NCBI GenBank assembly: GCA_004138175.2
Contig: RYFE02000002.1
Coordinates: forward strand, 124,001 to 188,000
Reading direction: 5' to 3'
DNA: 64,000 bases
From: Chloroflexales bacterium ZM16-3
GTDB taxonomy: Bacteria; Chloroflexota; Chloroflexia; Chloroflexales; Chloroflexaceae
The position numbers were made by a program, and so were the translations under genes. Numbering within the stretch: position 1 is the stretch's first letter; each line of letters opens with the position of its first letter. The notes beneath the pieces were generated by a model. That model was given only the letters and a program-made list of their open reading frames with translations. It did not search any database and had not been told where the DNA came from. Below, piece after piece: positions 1-7,753 of the stretch.

Positions 1-2
1 GC

Positions 3-1646
3 GAGGTGGCCGCCGTCCTGCGTATGCACGACAGCCAGGTGCGGGTGATCGCCCCCGATGTGGGCGGCGGCTTCGGCGTGAAGATCGGCGTCTACCCCGA
101 GGAGCCCCTGCTCGGCATCCTGGCCGTGCGCCTGAACACGCCCATGCGCTGGGTCGAGAGCCGCCTTGAGCATGTCTTCGCCACCACCCACGGCCGCGCC
201 CAGGTGGCCGATCTGGAGGCCGCCGTGTTGGCCGACGGCACGATCAGCGCTCTGCGCATGCGGCTGGTGGCCGACCTCGGTGCCTACCCGCTGGCCCCCG
301 GCCTGCCCGACCTGACCACCGCCATGGCCACTGGAGTCTACAACATCCCGGTCGTCGATCTGGAAGCCATCTGCGTCTACACGAACACGACGCCGGTGGC
401 CGCCTACCGTGGTGCCGGTCGCCCCGAGGCCGCCTACTACATCGAGCGCATGATCGACCTTGTGGCCGCCGAGCTTGATCTGGACCCGGCCCAGGTGCGC
501 CGCGTGAACTTTATCCCGCCCGACGCCTTCCCCTACAAGACGGCCACCGGCCTGAAGTACGACAGCGGCGACTATGACCGGGCGCTGACGAAGGCGCTGG
601 AGATCGCCGACTACGAGGGGCTGCGCGCCGAGCAGGCGGCCAGGAGGGTACAGGGGGACAGTGCTGGTGCAGCTCCTGTCCCCTTGCTTGGCATCGGCAT
701 GTCCTGCTACGTCGAGATGTGCGGCTTCGGCCCCTATGAGAGCGCCCAGATCAAGGTCGATCCCAGCGGCAGCGTCACTGTCAACACCGGGATCTCGCCC
801 CACGGCCAGGGCACCGGCACCACCTTCGCCCAGATCGTGGCCGACCAGATCGGGGCCGATTTCGAGCGCATTGTCGTGCGCCACGGCGACACGGCCACCA
901 CCCCGATGGGCGTCGGCACCATGGGCTCACGCTCGCTGGCCGTGGGCGGTGGCGCTCTCTCCCGCGCGGCCACCCGCCTGCGCGCAAAGATCTGCAAGAT
1001 CGCCGCCTATATGCTAGAGGCCAGCGAGGCCGACGTCGAGCTGATCGAGGGCAGCTACCAGGTGCGCGGCGCACCTGAGTCGCGCCTGACCCTGGCCCAG
1101 ATCGCCAAGCGCGCCCATAGCAGTAAACTGCCCGCCGAGATCGAGAGCGGCATGGAGGAGACCGACTTCTTCCGCCCGAGCGACCTGATCTACCCCTTCG
1201 GCGCTCACGTCGCCGTGGTCGAGATCGACCCGGACACCGGCGATGTGCGGGTGCGGGCCTACTACTCGGTGGACGACTGCGGCCCACGGATCAGCCCGAT
1301 GATCGTGGCCGGGCAGGTACACGGCGGCTTGGCCCAGGGTATTGCCCAGGCGCTGCTTGAAGAGGTTGTCTACGACGAGGGCGGCCAGCTGCTCAGCGGC
1401 TCGCTGATGGACTACGCCCTGCCGAGGGCCGACTTCTTCCCGACCTTCACCCTCGACGAGACGGTCACGCCCACGCCGCTCAACCCGCTGGGTGTCAAGG
1501 GCATCGGCGAGGCGGCCACGGTCGGCTCCACGCCAGCGATCGCCAACGCGGTAATCGACGCCCTGCGCCACATTGGCGTGCGCCATATCGACATCCCCAT
1601 GCGCTCGGAGAAGGTCTGGCACGCTCTGCAAATTAGGAGAGGCTAG
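3..1646 (+). CDS. Molybdenum hydroxylase large subunit (xanthine dehydrogenase / aldehyde oxidase / CoxL form II-like), 5' truncated by window edge
   Basis: This is the C-terminal ~547 residues of a molybdopterin-cytosine-dinucleotide hydroxylase large subunit; the start lies upstream of the window. Family signatures seen are GGGFGVK near residue 22, AYRGAGRPEA near 135, a glycine-rich cofactor loop (GVGTMGSRS), and near the C-terminus GVKGIGEA, whose Glu is the usual catalytic base. AYRGAGR is the motif of the aldehyde/xanthine/form II group rather than the AYRCSFR of true CO dehydrogenase, so CO oxidation is not inferred. The medium FAD and small 2Fe-2S subunits would normally be nearby and may lie upstream. 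The stop is one base before the next gene's start codon, so the two are probably co-transcribed. The substrate cannot be told. Confidence 0.9.
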   Translation, partial: EVAAVLRMHDSQVRVIAPDVGGGFGVKIGVYPEEPLLGILAVRLNTPMRWVESRLEHVFATTHGRAQVADLEAAVLADGTISALRMRLVADLGAYPLAPGLPDLTTAMATGVYNIPVVDLEAICVYTNTTPVAAYRGAGRPEAAYYIERMIDLVAAELDLDPAQVRRVNFIPPDAFPYKTATGLKYDSGDYDRALTKALEIADYEGLRAEQAARRVQGDSAGAAPVPLLGIGMSCYVEMCGFGPYESAQIKVDPSGSVTVNTGISPHGQGTGTTFAQIVADQIGADFERIVVRHGDTATTPMGVGTMGSRSLAVGGGALSRAATRLRAKICKIAAYMLEASEADVELIEGSYQVRGAPESRLTLAQIAKRAHSSKLPAEIESGMEETDFFRPSDLIYPFGAHVAVVEIDPDTGDVRVRAYYSVDDCGPRISPMIVAGQVHGGLAQGIAQALLEEVVYDEGGQLLSGSLMDYALPRADFFPTFTLDETVTPTPLNPLGVKGIGEAATVGSTPAIANAVIDALRHIGVRHIDIPMRSEKVWHALQIRRG

Positions 1647-1647
1647 G

Positions 1648-2286
1648 ATGCACACTGATCGCGCCCGCGAGACCCTTTATGAATGGGTGACAACCGAGAG
1701 TCTGCGCAAGCACTGCGAGGCGGTCGCCGCCTGCATGGGCCACTTCGCCCAGCGGGCCGGTGCCGACGCTGACCTGTGGATGGCGGTGGGCCTGCTGCAC
1801 GACCTCGACTACGAGCGGTTTCCCGACATGCCCGGCGAGGGGCCGGAGATCGTCGCCGTCTCGCACGCCCTGATCGCTGGCGCGCCCCTGTCCGACCCGC
1901 TGCCCGGCCACCCCTTCGTCGGCGTGGCCCACCTGCGCGCGCAGGGCTGGTCGCCCGAGGTGTTGCGGGCCATCCTTAGCCACGCCGACTACAGCGGCAT
2001 CCTGCCCGAGTCGCCCATGGAGCGCACGCTCTACGCGGTGGACGAGCTGAGCGGTTTTGTGACCGCTGTGGCCCTCGTGCGCCCCGACAAAAGTGTGCAT
2101 ACAGTTGAGGTCTCCTCGGTGCGCAAGAAGCTGAAGGATAAGGGATTCGCCGCCAAGGTTGATCGCGCCGGCATCGCCCACGGGGCCGAGGTGATCGGCA
2201 TGCCCATGGAGTCCCTGATCGCCGAGGTGATCGCCGCCCTGCGCGGCTCGGCCGAGCGGCTTGGCATCGCGGGAGCTGGGGCGTAG
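1648..2286 (+). CDS. HD-domain metal-dependent phosphohydrolase family protein
   Basis: A 212-residue protein whose first half carries the HD superfamily pattern: a His in LRKHCEAV, then the HD pair in GLLHDLDYE, then later HALI and the final metal-ligand region (ILSHADYSG, AVDELSGF). This matches the small stand-alone HD hydrolases often annotated as hydrolases of unknown substrate. The ATG at 1648 is chosen over a longer upstream start because GGAGA (1636-1640) sits just upstream and the longer form would overlap the preceding gene by about 70 bases. It follows the molybdenum hydroxylase by one base, implying translational coupling. No specific substrate can be assigned. Confidence 0.82.
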   Translation: MHTDRARETLYEWVTTESLRKHCEAVAACMGHFAQRAGADADLWMAVGLLHDLDYERFPDMPGEGPEIVAVSHALIAGAPLSDPLPGHPFVGVAHLRAQGWSPEVLRAILSHADYSGILPESPMERTLYAVDELSGFVTAVALVRPDKSVHTVEVSSVRKKLKDKGFAAKVDRAGIAHGAEVIGMPMESLIAEVIAALRGSAERLGIAGAGA

Positions 2287-2307
2287 CCCAAACCTCGGAG
2301 GGATGGC

Positions 2308-3621
2308 ATGCCCCTAGAAGCGCATATCTGGCCGGACACGGCCGAGGTCATTGGCGGGCGGCTGCACGTTGGCGGCTGCGATACGACGGCCCTGGCCGAG
2401 CAGTACGGCACGCCGCTCTACCTGCTCGACGAGGCGACGGTGCGCGGCGCGATGCGGCTCTACCGGGCGGCCCTGGCCCGCCACTACCCCGGCCCCTCGC
2501 GGGTTCACTACGCGAGCAAGGCGCTGCTGAACACCGCCGTCGCCCAGATCGTGGCCGAGGAGGGCCTGGGGCTCGACGTAGTCTCGGGGGCCGAGCTGCT
2601 GGCCGCCCGCCGGGCCGGCCTGCCCATGGGCCAGGTGCATATGCACGGCAACGCCAAGGGCGAGGCCGAGCTGCGCCGGGCGGTGGAGTGGGGTGTCGGC
2701 GCGATTGTGGTGGACAGCCTGGACGAGCTAGATCGTCTGGCGGCCCTTGCCCACGGACGGGATCGCCCCCAGGGCGTGCTGCTGCGAGTGGCCCCCAACA
2801 TCGATACCCACACCCACGCCCACATCGCCACCGGCGGCGCGGCCTCGAAGTTTGGCCTGCCGCTGGAGACCCTCGGCGCAGCGGCGGCCCGCGCACTCGA
2901 CGCCTCTGGCCTGCGCCTGCTTGGCCTACACGCCCACATTGGCTCGCAGCTCACCCACGCCGAGGAGTTCCGCGCGGCGGTGGATGTCCTGGCCCGCGAG
3001 ATGGCCCGCCTGCGCGATGATCTCGACGTTGAGCTAGAGGAGCTGAGCCCCGGCGGCGGCCTGGGCGTGCCCTACACCGCCGACATGCCCCCCACGGATA
3101 TCGACGCCTACGCGGCGGCGCTGGGCGAGGCGACCCGCGCCGCCTGCGCGACATATGGCCTGCGCCCGCCTCTTCTCACCGTTGAGCCCGGCCGCTCGAT
3201 CATCGCCCGCGCCGGTGTGGCCCTCTACCGGGTGGTGGCCCGCAAGCTTGGCCCCGACGGCGCGCCGCTCTACCTGCATGTGGACGGCGGCATGGCCGAT
3301 AATATCCGCCCGGCGCTCTACGGCGCACAGTACACGGCGCTCCTGGCAAACCGGGCCGACGCACCCGCCGGGCCGCCGGTGGATGTGGCCGGGCGCTACT
3401 GTGAGTCGGGCGATGTGCTGCTACGCCAGGTCGCCCTGCCCCCCGCAGCCCCCGGCGACCTGATCGCCGTCGCAGTGGCCGGGGCCTACACCCTGAGCAT
3501 GGCCAGCAACTACAACATGGCACCCCGCCCGGCCCTGCTTCTGGTCGGCGGCGACGCGGCCCGGCTCATCCAGCGCCGCGAGACCGAGGACGACCTGCTG
3601 GCGCGGGATATTGCGCTGTAG
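2308..3621 (+). CDS. lysA: Diaminopimelate decarboxylase
   Basis: Type III-fold PLP decarboxylase of 437 residues converting meso-diaminopimelate to L-lysine, the last step of the DAP pathway. PLP-binding Lys71 is in HYASKALLN. HAHIGSQ follows the TIM-barrel strands, then the PLP-phosphate glycine loop SPGGGLGVPY, EPGRSIIA, and the active-site cysteine motif CESGD (near 368) that distinguishes DAP decarboxylases. Length is typical of LysA (about 420-450). GGAGGG at 2297-2302 precedes the ATG. It lies 21 bases after the HD gene in the same direction and may be read from the same message. The stop codon is inside an 11-bp hairpin shared with the convergent caspase-like gene. Confidence 0.93.
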   Translation: MPLEAHIWPDTAEVIGGRLHVGGCDTTALAEQYGTPLYLLDEATVRGAMRLYRAALARHYPGPSRVHYASKALLNTAVAQIVAEEGLGLDVVSGAELLAARRAGLPMGQVHMHGNAKGEAELRRAVEWGVGAIVVDSLDELDRLAALAHGRDRPQGVLLRVAPNIDTHTHAHIATGGAASKFGLPLETLGAAAARALDASGLRLLGLHAHIGSQLTHAEEFRAAVDVLAREMARLRDDLDVELEELSPGGGLGVPYTADMPPTDIDAYAAALGEATRAACATYGLRPPLLTVEPGRSIIARAGVALYRVVARKLGPDGAPLYLHVDGGMADNIRPALYGAQYTALLANRADAPAGPPVDVAGRYCESGDVLLRQVALPPAAPGDLIAVAVAGAYTLSMASNYNMAPRPALLLVGGDAARLIQRRETEDDLLARDIAL

Positions 3622-3645
3622 GGGCGCATCGCGCTGCGCCCCTAC
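3618..3645. terminator. Bidirectional hairpin between convergent lysA and caspase-like gene
   Basis: GTAGGGGCGCA (3618-3628) pairs perfectly with TGCGCCCCTAC (3635-3645) across a 6-base loop. Both stop codons lie inside the stem. There is no long T run on either side, so efficiency is uncertain, but placement between convergent genes fits a shared terminator. Confidence 0.6.
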
Positions 3646-4889
3646 GATGCAATGGCCTCGCGCACCTTGCGGAGCTTGCGGGCGGCGCTGTTGATATAGC
3701 CGTTGCCCATCGCGTCGAGGATGGCGAGGGCCTTATCGATATGCTCGACCGCCTTGGCCCGGTCGCCTCTGGTGAGTGTGCGCAGGGCAAGTCCGACCTT
3801 CTCTGCGGCGCTATCACGAGCATCTTCATCGACATTGCGCGCAACCTCGACCCGTTGCTGGATCTTTGGCAGTTCAACTAGCGGGTCGATCCGCTCCTCC
3901 TGATCTGCCGGCTGTCCGCCGTGGTAGGTCTTGATAATATCTCCCTGGGCCACATCACCCTTGAATGTCACACTGCCGATCTGAGCGCTGCCGAAGTCGA
4001 TCACCTTGCGGTTGTCGCTGTACTGGATCTGGATCATCCGTACGTCGCTGCCCGTCGGCGGGGTCTGCTGGATCAGGCGCGGGTCGCCCTGCGGGCTGCC
4101 GGGGTAGCGCGCCACCGGGAACGCGCCCTCGCCATCGACGAGCGTGATCCTGGGGTGCTGCGCGTAGCCGAGCGCAGCAGTTGCCTTCTGAACCTGGCCG
4201 TAGGTGGCGTTGTAGAGTTCGAATAAGCCGACATAACCACTTGCCGCGCTCACATCCTGGCCCTTGAGACCATTGACAAGGGCGCGACCGAAGTAGCTGT
4301 AGGTGTCCGTCTTCTGGAAATACGACCGCTCATCAGGTCGGCTGGCAGTAATCAGCGCCCTGCCCCGACCGCTCTCAAGGATCTGCTTGCCGCTGCTCTC
4401 GGAGATCACCGTGCTGCCCAATCCGCCCTTTACTGCTAGGTCGCTCAGGTGCCCCGAGGCGCAGGCATTGATGATCAGCAAGAGTTTCTGCGCCTTAATT
4501 GTCTGGAGCGCCGAGGCCATCCGGGCAATATTGTAGCCACTATTCTTGCGGATGAGCCGCAGGTCGCCGCTGATCTGGGCGTCGCTTGAGCCAAGGTAGT
4601 ACAGTTTGTCGTCGCCCATCGCCCCGTGTCCGGTGAAGGAGATGAAGACAGTTGACTCAGGCTCTGCCTGCTCGGAGAGGATACGTAGCTCCTCAGCGAT
4701 CCGATCACGCGTGGCCTCCTTCCCCAGCAGCAGCCTGACCCGCCCCCGGTCGTACGCCCCAATCTGAGGATCCGTCAGCGCCGTGTGGATCGCCTCAGCG
4801 TCCCGCTCGGCGATCGGCACATTCCACTCCGGGTTGCTGTACTCGCTCACGCCGATGATCAGGCCGTACCCGCGCTCGAACACCGCCAT
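3642..4889 (-). CDS. Caspase-like (peptidase C14 / metacaspase-type) protein
   Basis: A 415-residue cytosolic protein with no signal peptide. The N-terminal ~230 residues form a caspase p20-type domain starting YGLIIGVSEYSNPEWN. Catalytic His88 lies in SFTGHG and catalytic Cys143 in INACASG, both in the expected spacing after hydrophobic strands. Residues ~230-270 may hold the small-subunit segment. Residues ~290-330 have a small beta-rich stretch (SVTFKGDVAQGDIIK), and the last ~80 residues are charged and helical. Bacterial orthocaspases cleave after basic residues and are linked to stress or regulated death; that role is family knowledge, not shown here. It stands alone, with a terminator at its 3' end and a heptamer repeat tract behind its start. 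Confidence 0.85.
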   Translation of the reverse strand: MAVFERGYGLIIGVSEYSNPEWNVPIAERDAEAIHTALTDPQIGAYDRGRVRLLLGKEATRDRIAEELRILSEQAEPESTVFISFTGHGAMGDDKLYYLGSSDAQISGDLRLIRKNSGYNIARMASALQTIKAQKLLLIINACASGHLSDLAVKGGLGSTVISESSGKQILESGRGRALITASRPDERSYFQKTDTYSYFGRALVNGLKGQDVSAASGYVGLFELYNATYGQVQKATAALGYAQHPRITLVDGEGAFPVARYPGSPQGDPRLIQQTPPTGSDVRMIQIQYSDNRKVIDFGSAQIGSVTFKGDVAQGDIIKTYHGGQPADQEERIDPLVELPKIQQRVEVARNVDEDARDSAAEKVGLALRTLTRGDRAKAVEHIDKALAILDAMGNGYINSAARKLRKVREAIAS

Positions 4890-4945
4890 CGCATTTCCCC
4901 TCAGCTATAAAAAAACAGGGCGCAGCGACATTATACGTCGCCGCG

Positions 4946-4990
4946 CCCCCAACCCCCAACCCCCAACCCCCAACTCCCAACCCCCAACCC
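4946..4990. repeat. Heptamer tract (CCCCCAA)n
   Basis: About six copies of the 7-mer CCCCCAA, one of them varied to CTCCCAA, fill the space between the start of the caspase-like gene and the end of the acyl-CoA dehydrogenase gene. The same family recurs at 31300-31344, 54149-54188 and, on the opposite strand, 60056-60101. Confidence 0.9.
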
Positions 4991-6316
4991 CTACAAGAAT
5001 GCCCCGATCCCAGTGATCGCCCGCCCGACGATCAGCGTGTTCATCTCGTGGGTGCCCTCGTAGGAGTAGAGCGCCTCGGCGTCGGCGAAGAAGCGGGCCA
5101 CGTTATACTCCAGCAAGATGCCGTTGCCGCCCAGGACGTTGCGGGCCAGGGCCACCGTCTCGCGCATCTTCTCGCCGCAGAATGCCTTGGCCAGCGAGGC
5201 CCGCTCCTGGGTGATCTTGCCGTCGCGGGCGTGGAGCTGGCTCATGCGCAGGCAGATCATCTGCATGGCGGTGACGTTGCCGAGCATCTGCACTAGGCTG
5301 TTCTGGATAAGCTGGAAGCCGGCGATGGGCTGGCCAAACTGGATGCGGTGGTTGGCGTAGTTTAGGGCGTGCTCATATGCGCCCATGGCCGTGCCGGTCA
5401 TCGCCCAGGCCACCGCGCCACGGGCCATGGCTAGCTGGCGGGCCACGTCGCGGAAGCTGCCGGCGTTCTGGAGCCGGTTGGCCTCGGGCACCCGGCAGTT
5501 CGTCAGGGTGATATTAGCGTTCTGCACCACGCGCAGGGCGATCTTACCCTCCAGCTTCTCGACGGCGTAGCCCGGCGTGCCGCGCTCCATCAGAAAGCCC
5601 TTCACCTGGTTATCGCCCAGATCTCGCGCCCAGACCACGTTGATGTCGGCGAAAGGCGCGTTGCCGCTCCACTTCTTCGCCCCGTTCAGCACCCAGCTGT
5701 CGCCCTCGCGACGCGCGGTGGTGGTCAGGCCAGCGGCGGTGGCCGAACCGACATCTGGCTCGGTCAGCGACCAGGAGCCGAGCAGCTCAAAGCGCTCCAT
5801 CTTCGGCAGCCACTGGGCCTTCTGGGCCTCCGAGCCAAACATGAAGATCGACCCCATCGCTAGGCCCCAGTGAACCCCGAAGAACGTGTAGATCGATGGG
5901 TCAACCCGAGCCAGTTCCATGAAGGCCATGCCCGAGAGCACCGGCCCGAGGTTGTCGATAGTATAGGGCGTGCGGCCCCACGTCTCCTTGATCATGTGGG
6001 CGAAGCTGGGCACAAGCTCGTGAGGGAACTCGCCTCGCTCCCAGTAGCCGCCGATCACCGGGCGCACCCGCTCCTCCATGTAGCTGCGGATGGTCGTCAG
6101 GGTCGCCCGCTCGTCGGCGCTGAGCAGATCGCGGATGTCATAGAAGTCGCTATTTACCGGAGGGATGCCCTTCGGGCGGCGCTTAAGGGCGATCCGCTTG
6201 AGGGCGAGGCCGAGATCCTGTGGGCTGACCCCGCCGAGGGATCGCAGCATCTGGGGAAGGTGAACATGCTGGAAGAGCCGGGTGATGCCGGCAAAGGGCA
6301 TAGTAGCGGGGGCCAT
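4991..6316 (-). CDS. Acyl-CoA dehydrogenase (glutaryl-CoA dehydrogenase-like)
   Basis: A 441-residue FAD-dependent acyl-CoA dehydrogenase oxidising an acyl-CoA at the alpha-beta bond and passing electrons to ETF. Motifs in order: N-terminal helical domain (ERVRPVIGGYWERGEFP), central beta domain with SWSLTEPDVGSATA and the conserved NGAKKWSGNA, then the C-terminal helical domain with RIQFGQPIAGFQLIQ, ARNVLGGNGI and YEGTHEMNTLIVGRAITG. The Glu in YEGTHE is the expected catalytic base and this pattern resembles glutaryl-CoA dehydrogenases. The ATG at 6316 is preferred over one 11 codons upstream because GGAGGA (6323-6328) lies six bases before it. Two inverted repeats upstream are candidate operators. 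Its substrate is not certain. Confidence 0.88.
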   Translation of the reverse strand: MAPATMPFAGITRLFQHVHLPQMLRSLGGVSPQDLGLALKRIALKRRPKGIPPVNSDFYDIRDLLSADERATLTTIRSYMEERVRPVIGGYWERGEFPHELVPSFAHMIKETWGRTPYTIDNLGPVLSGMAFMELARVDPSIYTFFGVHWGLAMGSIFMFGSEAQKAQWLPKMERFELLGSWSLTEPDVGSATAAGLTTTARREGDSWVLNGAKKWSGNAPFADINVVWARDLGDNQVKGFLMERGTPGYAVEKLEGKIALRVVQNANITLTNCRVPEANRLQNAGSFRDVARQLAMARGAVAWAMTGTAMGAYEHALNYANHRIQFGQPIAGFQLIQNSLVQMLGNVTAMQMICLRMSQLHARDGKITQERASLAKAFCGEKMRETVALARNVLGGNGILLEYNVARFFADAEALYSYEGTHEMNTLIVGRAITGIGAFL

Positions 6317-6342
6317 GGCGATTCCTCCGTTCCGCGTATCTG

Positions 6343-6399
6343 CCGACAACGACAGTGTTGTCGGTGGCTATAACGCGTTGCGTTATGCTCATGTTATAG
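6343..6399 (-). promoter_or_regulatory. Candidate regulator-binding palindromes upstream of the acyl-CoA dehydrogenase
   Basis: Two inverted repeats lie 15-83 bases upstream of the acyl-CoA dehydrogenase ATG. CCGACAAC (6343-6350) and GTTGTCGG (6357-6364) are separated by 6 bases. ATAACGC (6370-6376) and GCGTTAT (6380-6386) are separated by 3, giving a 17-base site like those of TetR-type fatty-acid regulators. An outer pair, CTATAAC (6368-6374) and GTTATAG (6393-6399), overlaps it. Operator function is inferred from position and symmetry only. Confidence 0.45.
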
Positions 6400-6439
6400 C
6401 ACGTCGGAGAAACACCTGTCAATGAGATTAGGGAGACCG

Positions 6440-6680
6440 TTACGTCCTGGGGACTACTTGGCCGAGGGCCTCAGGGGGCCAGTGGGGCATCTGGCCGCGG
6501 CAGAGCTGCGCCATGGGCAGGCTGACCACGTCGTAGCCCGCCAGTTCCAGTGGACACTTGCCCCGGATTCGCTGCTGCGCTGGGCCGTCCGCTTGGTCTT
6601 CGCGTGGAAGATGCCGTCGAGCTGCTTCTGGAGCGCCACGTGCAGCAGGGCGTAGCTATACACGTCCACCGCCAAGAAGC
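6440..6680 (-). pseudogene. Possible frameshifted remnant of an unidentified gene
   Basis: On the minus strand one frame reads VDVYSYALLHVALQKQLDG and onward to about 6568. A second frame then continues KCPLELAGYDVVSLPMAQ and ends at a stop at 6440-6442. Both halves have the GC-rich third positions of local coding DNA, and together they look like one coding sequence broken by a frameshift, with no good start codon. I do not recognise the family. It could instead be chance open frames in GC-rich DNA. Confidence 0.3.
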
Positions 6681-6733
6681 ATTGCTTACGCAAACGGTAG
6701 GCAATTATAGAATGCGCCCAAGGCAGATTCAAG

Positions 6734-6762
6734 TTGACTCTGCTACCCATTCCTTGTAGAAT
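6734..6762 (+). promoter_or_regulatory. Sigma70-type promoter for DUF4491 gene pair
   Basis: TTGACT at 6734-6739 and TAGAAT at 6757-6762 are separated by exactly 17 bases, a near-consensus housekeeping promoter pointing to the gene that starts at 6836. Confidence 0.6.
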
Positions 6763-6773
6763 ATGAGGTGAAT

Positions 6774-6793
6774 GTACAGATTTGTACAGATTT
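6774..6793 (+). repeat. Perfect tandem 10-mer in the 5' leader
   Basis: GTACAGATTT occurs twice head to tail (6774-6783, 6784-6793), about 12 bases after the promoter's -10 box. It could be an operator at the transcription start, or a chance duplication. Confidence 0.5.
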
Positions 6794-6835
6794 AGGGACA
6801 TTCACGCACCGCACCAGCCAAAGGAAACTGCGATC

Positions 6836-7264
6836 ATGCCACAACTTGCCGGCCTCTGGATGGCTATAGCGACCTTTCTCGGGATCTGGTGGGGGCATGT
6901 CGGGGTACGCTGGCTCGAATCCCGCAGCGCCAACGTGCTCCCACCGGCCCTGGTACTGATCGTTGGCGGCCTGGGGATGAACCTCTATAGCCTATTTGCC
7001 CCGAGCCTGACAGCCGCCAGTGTGTGCAGCATCGTGGGTATCACCTTGCTATGGGACGCCTTCGAGCTCTATCGCCAGCAGCGCCGGGTGATCAAGGGCC
7101 ACGCCCCGGCCAACCCGGCCAACCCCCGCCACGCCGCCTACTTGGCCGCGCCGAATAGCCGCGCCACCACCGAGAATCTGCTCAATCGCGAGCCGTCCGA
7201 CCCAACAGAGTTCGACAGTATGCCGTCATCAGGGAGCCTGCGCCGCAGCGCCAGCAGCGATTAG
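6836..7264 (+). CDS. DUF4491-type small membrane protein, first of a tandem pair
   Basis: A 142-residue protein with three predicted membrane segments: a first after the start (GLWMAIATFLGIWWGHVG), a second at PPALVLIVGGLGMNLYSLF and a third at SVCSIVGITLLWDAFELY. A basic segment follows (RQQRRVIKGHAPANPANPR) and then a hydrophilic Ser-rich tail to residue 142. The layout and the WDA.E..RQ..RV..GHAP ending of the core resemble the DUF4491 family, whose function is unknown; the tail is longer than usual. The ATG at 6836 is preferred over an upstream one because AAAGGA (6821-6826) precedes it. It is followed 51 bases later by a second member of the same family, suggesting a duplicated pair that may work together. 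Confidence 0.6.
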   Translation: MPQLAGLWMAIATFLGIWWGHVGVRWLESRSANVLPPALVLIVGGLGMNLYSLFAPSLTAASVCSIVGITLLWDAFELYRQQRRVIKGHAPANPANPRHAAYLAAPNSRATTENLLNREPSDPTEFDSMPSSGSLRRSASSD

Positions 7265-7315
7265 GACAGAACAGAGTAGAGCGCAACATCAGCGCGCCCT
7301 TCCACAGGAACAGCT

Positions 7316-7651
7316 ATGAATTTATCAGGCATCGCCCTGGGCCTCTTCAGCTTCGGCGTTATCGGGTTCGGTTTCTTCTGGGTGATCCGTGGCGAGTACT
7401 ACTTGGGCTACCTCTGGTGGCCCTACCCGCTGCTGCTCGGCCTCGCGCTGATCGCGGGCTCGCTGTTTGCCCCCAACGCCGGCGTATCTGCGCTGTTGGG
7501 CATCGCCGGAGCCTCCTTTGTGTGGGGGGCCACCGAGCTGAAAGAGCAGGCCGTGCGGGCCAACCTCGGCTGGTTTAGACAGAACCCCAGGCAGAAGCCT
7601 GCGCCGCCCCTCGTCGATCTGATTAAGCGGATCGGCGCGCCGCACCTGTAG
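7316..7651 (+). CDS. DUF4491-family membrane protein, second of the pair
   Basis: A 111-residue protein with three hydrophobic stretches (LSGIALGLFSFGVIGFGFFW, PYPLLLGLALIAGSLF, VSALLGIAGASFVWGATEL) and the FWVIRGEYYLGYLWWP segment typical of DUF4491. It ends in a short basic tail containing GWFRQNP. Function is unknown in the family. AGGAAC precedes the ATG. It shares layout with the gene just upstream (GIxxGHxG versus VIRGEYYLG, then three helices), consistent with ancient duplication. Its stop at 7651 is followed within 14 bases by a new promoter for the folate gene. Confidence 0.72.
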   Translation: MNLSGIALGLFSFGVIGFGFFWVIRGEYYLGYLWWPYPLLLGLALIAGSLFAPNAGVSALLGIAGASFVWGATELKEQAVRANLGWFRQNPRQKPAPPLVDLIKRIGAPHL

Positions 7652-7661
7652 GGAATGCCTG

Positions 7662-7670
7662 TGTTACAAT
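7662..7670 (+). promoter_or_regulatory. Extended -10 promoter ahead of 5-formyl-THF cyclo-ligase
   Basis: TGTTACAAT (TGn followed by TACAAT, 7662-7670) is an extended -10 element. Transcription would start near 7677, so the hairpin at 7688-7737 would be in the 5' leader. Confidence 0.4.
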
Positions 7671-7687
7671 CCGGCGCGTGGTGTCCT

Positions 7688-7737
7688 GAGGGGGCGTGTT
7701 TCATGGAGGGTGTGCCCTTCATGAAATGCGCCCCCTC
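7688..7737 (+). ncRNA. Long hairpin in the leader of 5-formyl-THF cyclo-ligase
   Basis: GAGGGGGCG...TTTCATG (7688-7705) pairs with CATGAAA...CGCCCCCTC (7720-7737) at 16 of 18 positions, and the loop contains a further AGGG/CCCT pairing. No T run follows, so it is not a standard terminator. It lies between an extended -10 box and the ATG at 7754 and could be an attenuator or leader structure. Confidence 0.5.
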
Positions 7738-7753
7738 GCAAGTGGGGATGCGC

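Larger units (their letters stand above)
6400..6835. other. Intergenic region with probable gene remnant and promoter
   Basis: About 435 bases without an intact gene. The first part (6440-6680) holds a frameshifted coding-like stretch on the minus strand. The second part becomes AT-richer and contains a promoter and a direct repeat ahead of the first DUF4491 gene. Confidence 0.6.

Noticed and set aside
3-1646. Carbon monoxide dehydrogenase CoxL
   Set aside because: The active-site loop reads AYRGAGR, the form II/aldehyde oxidase type, not AYRCSFR.
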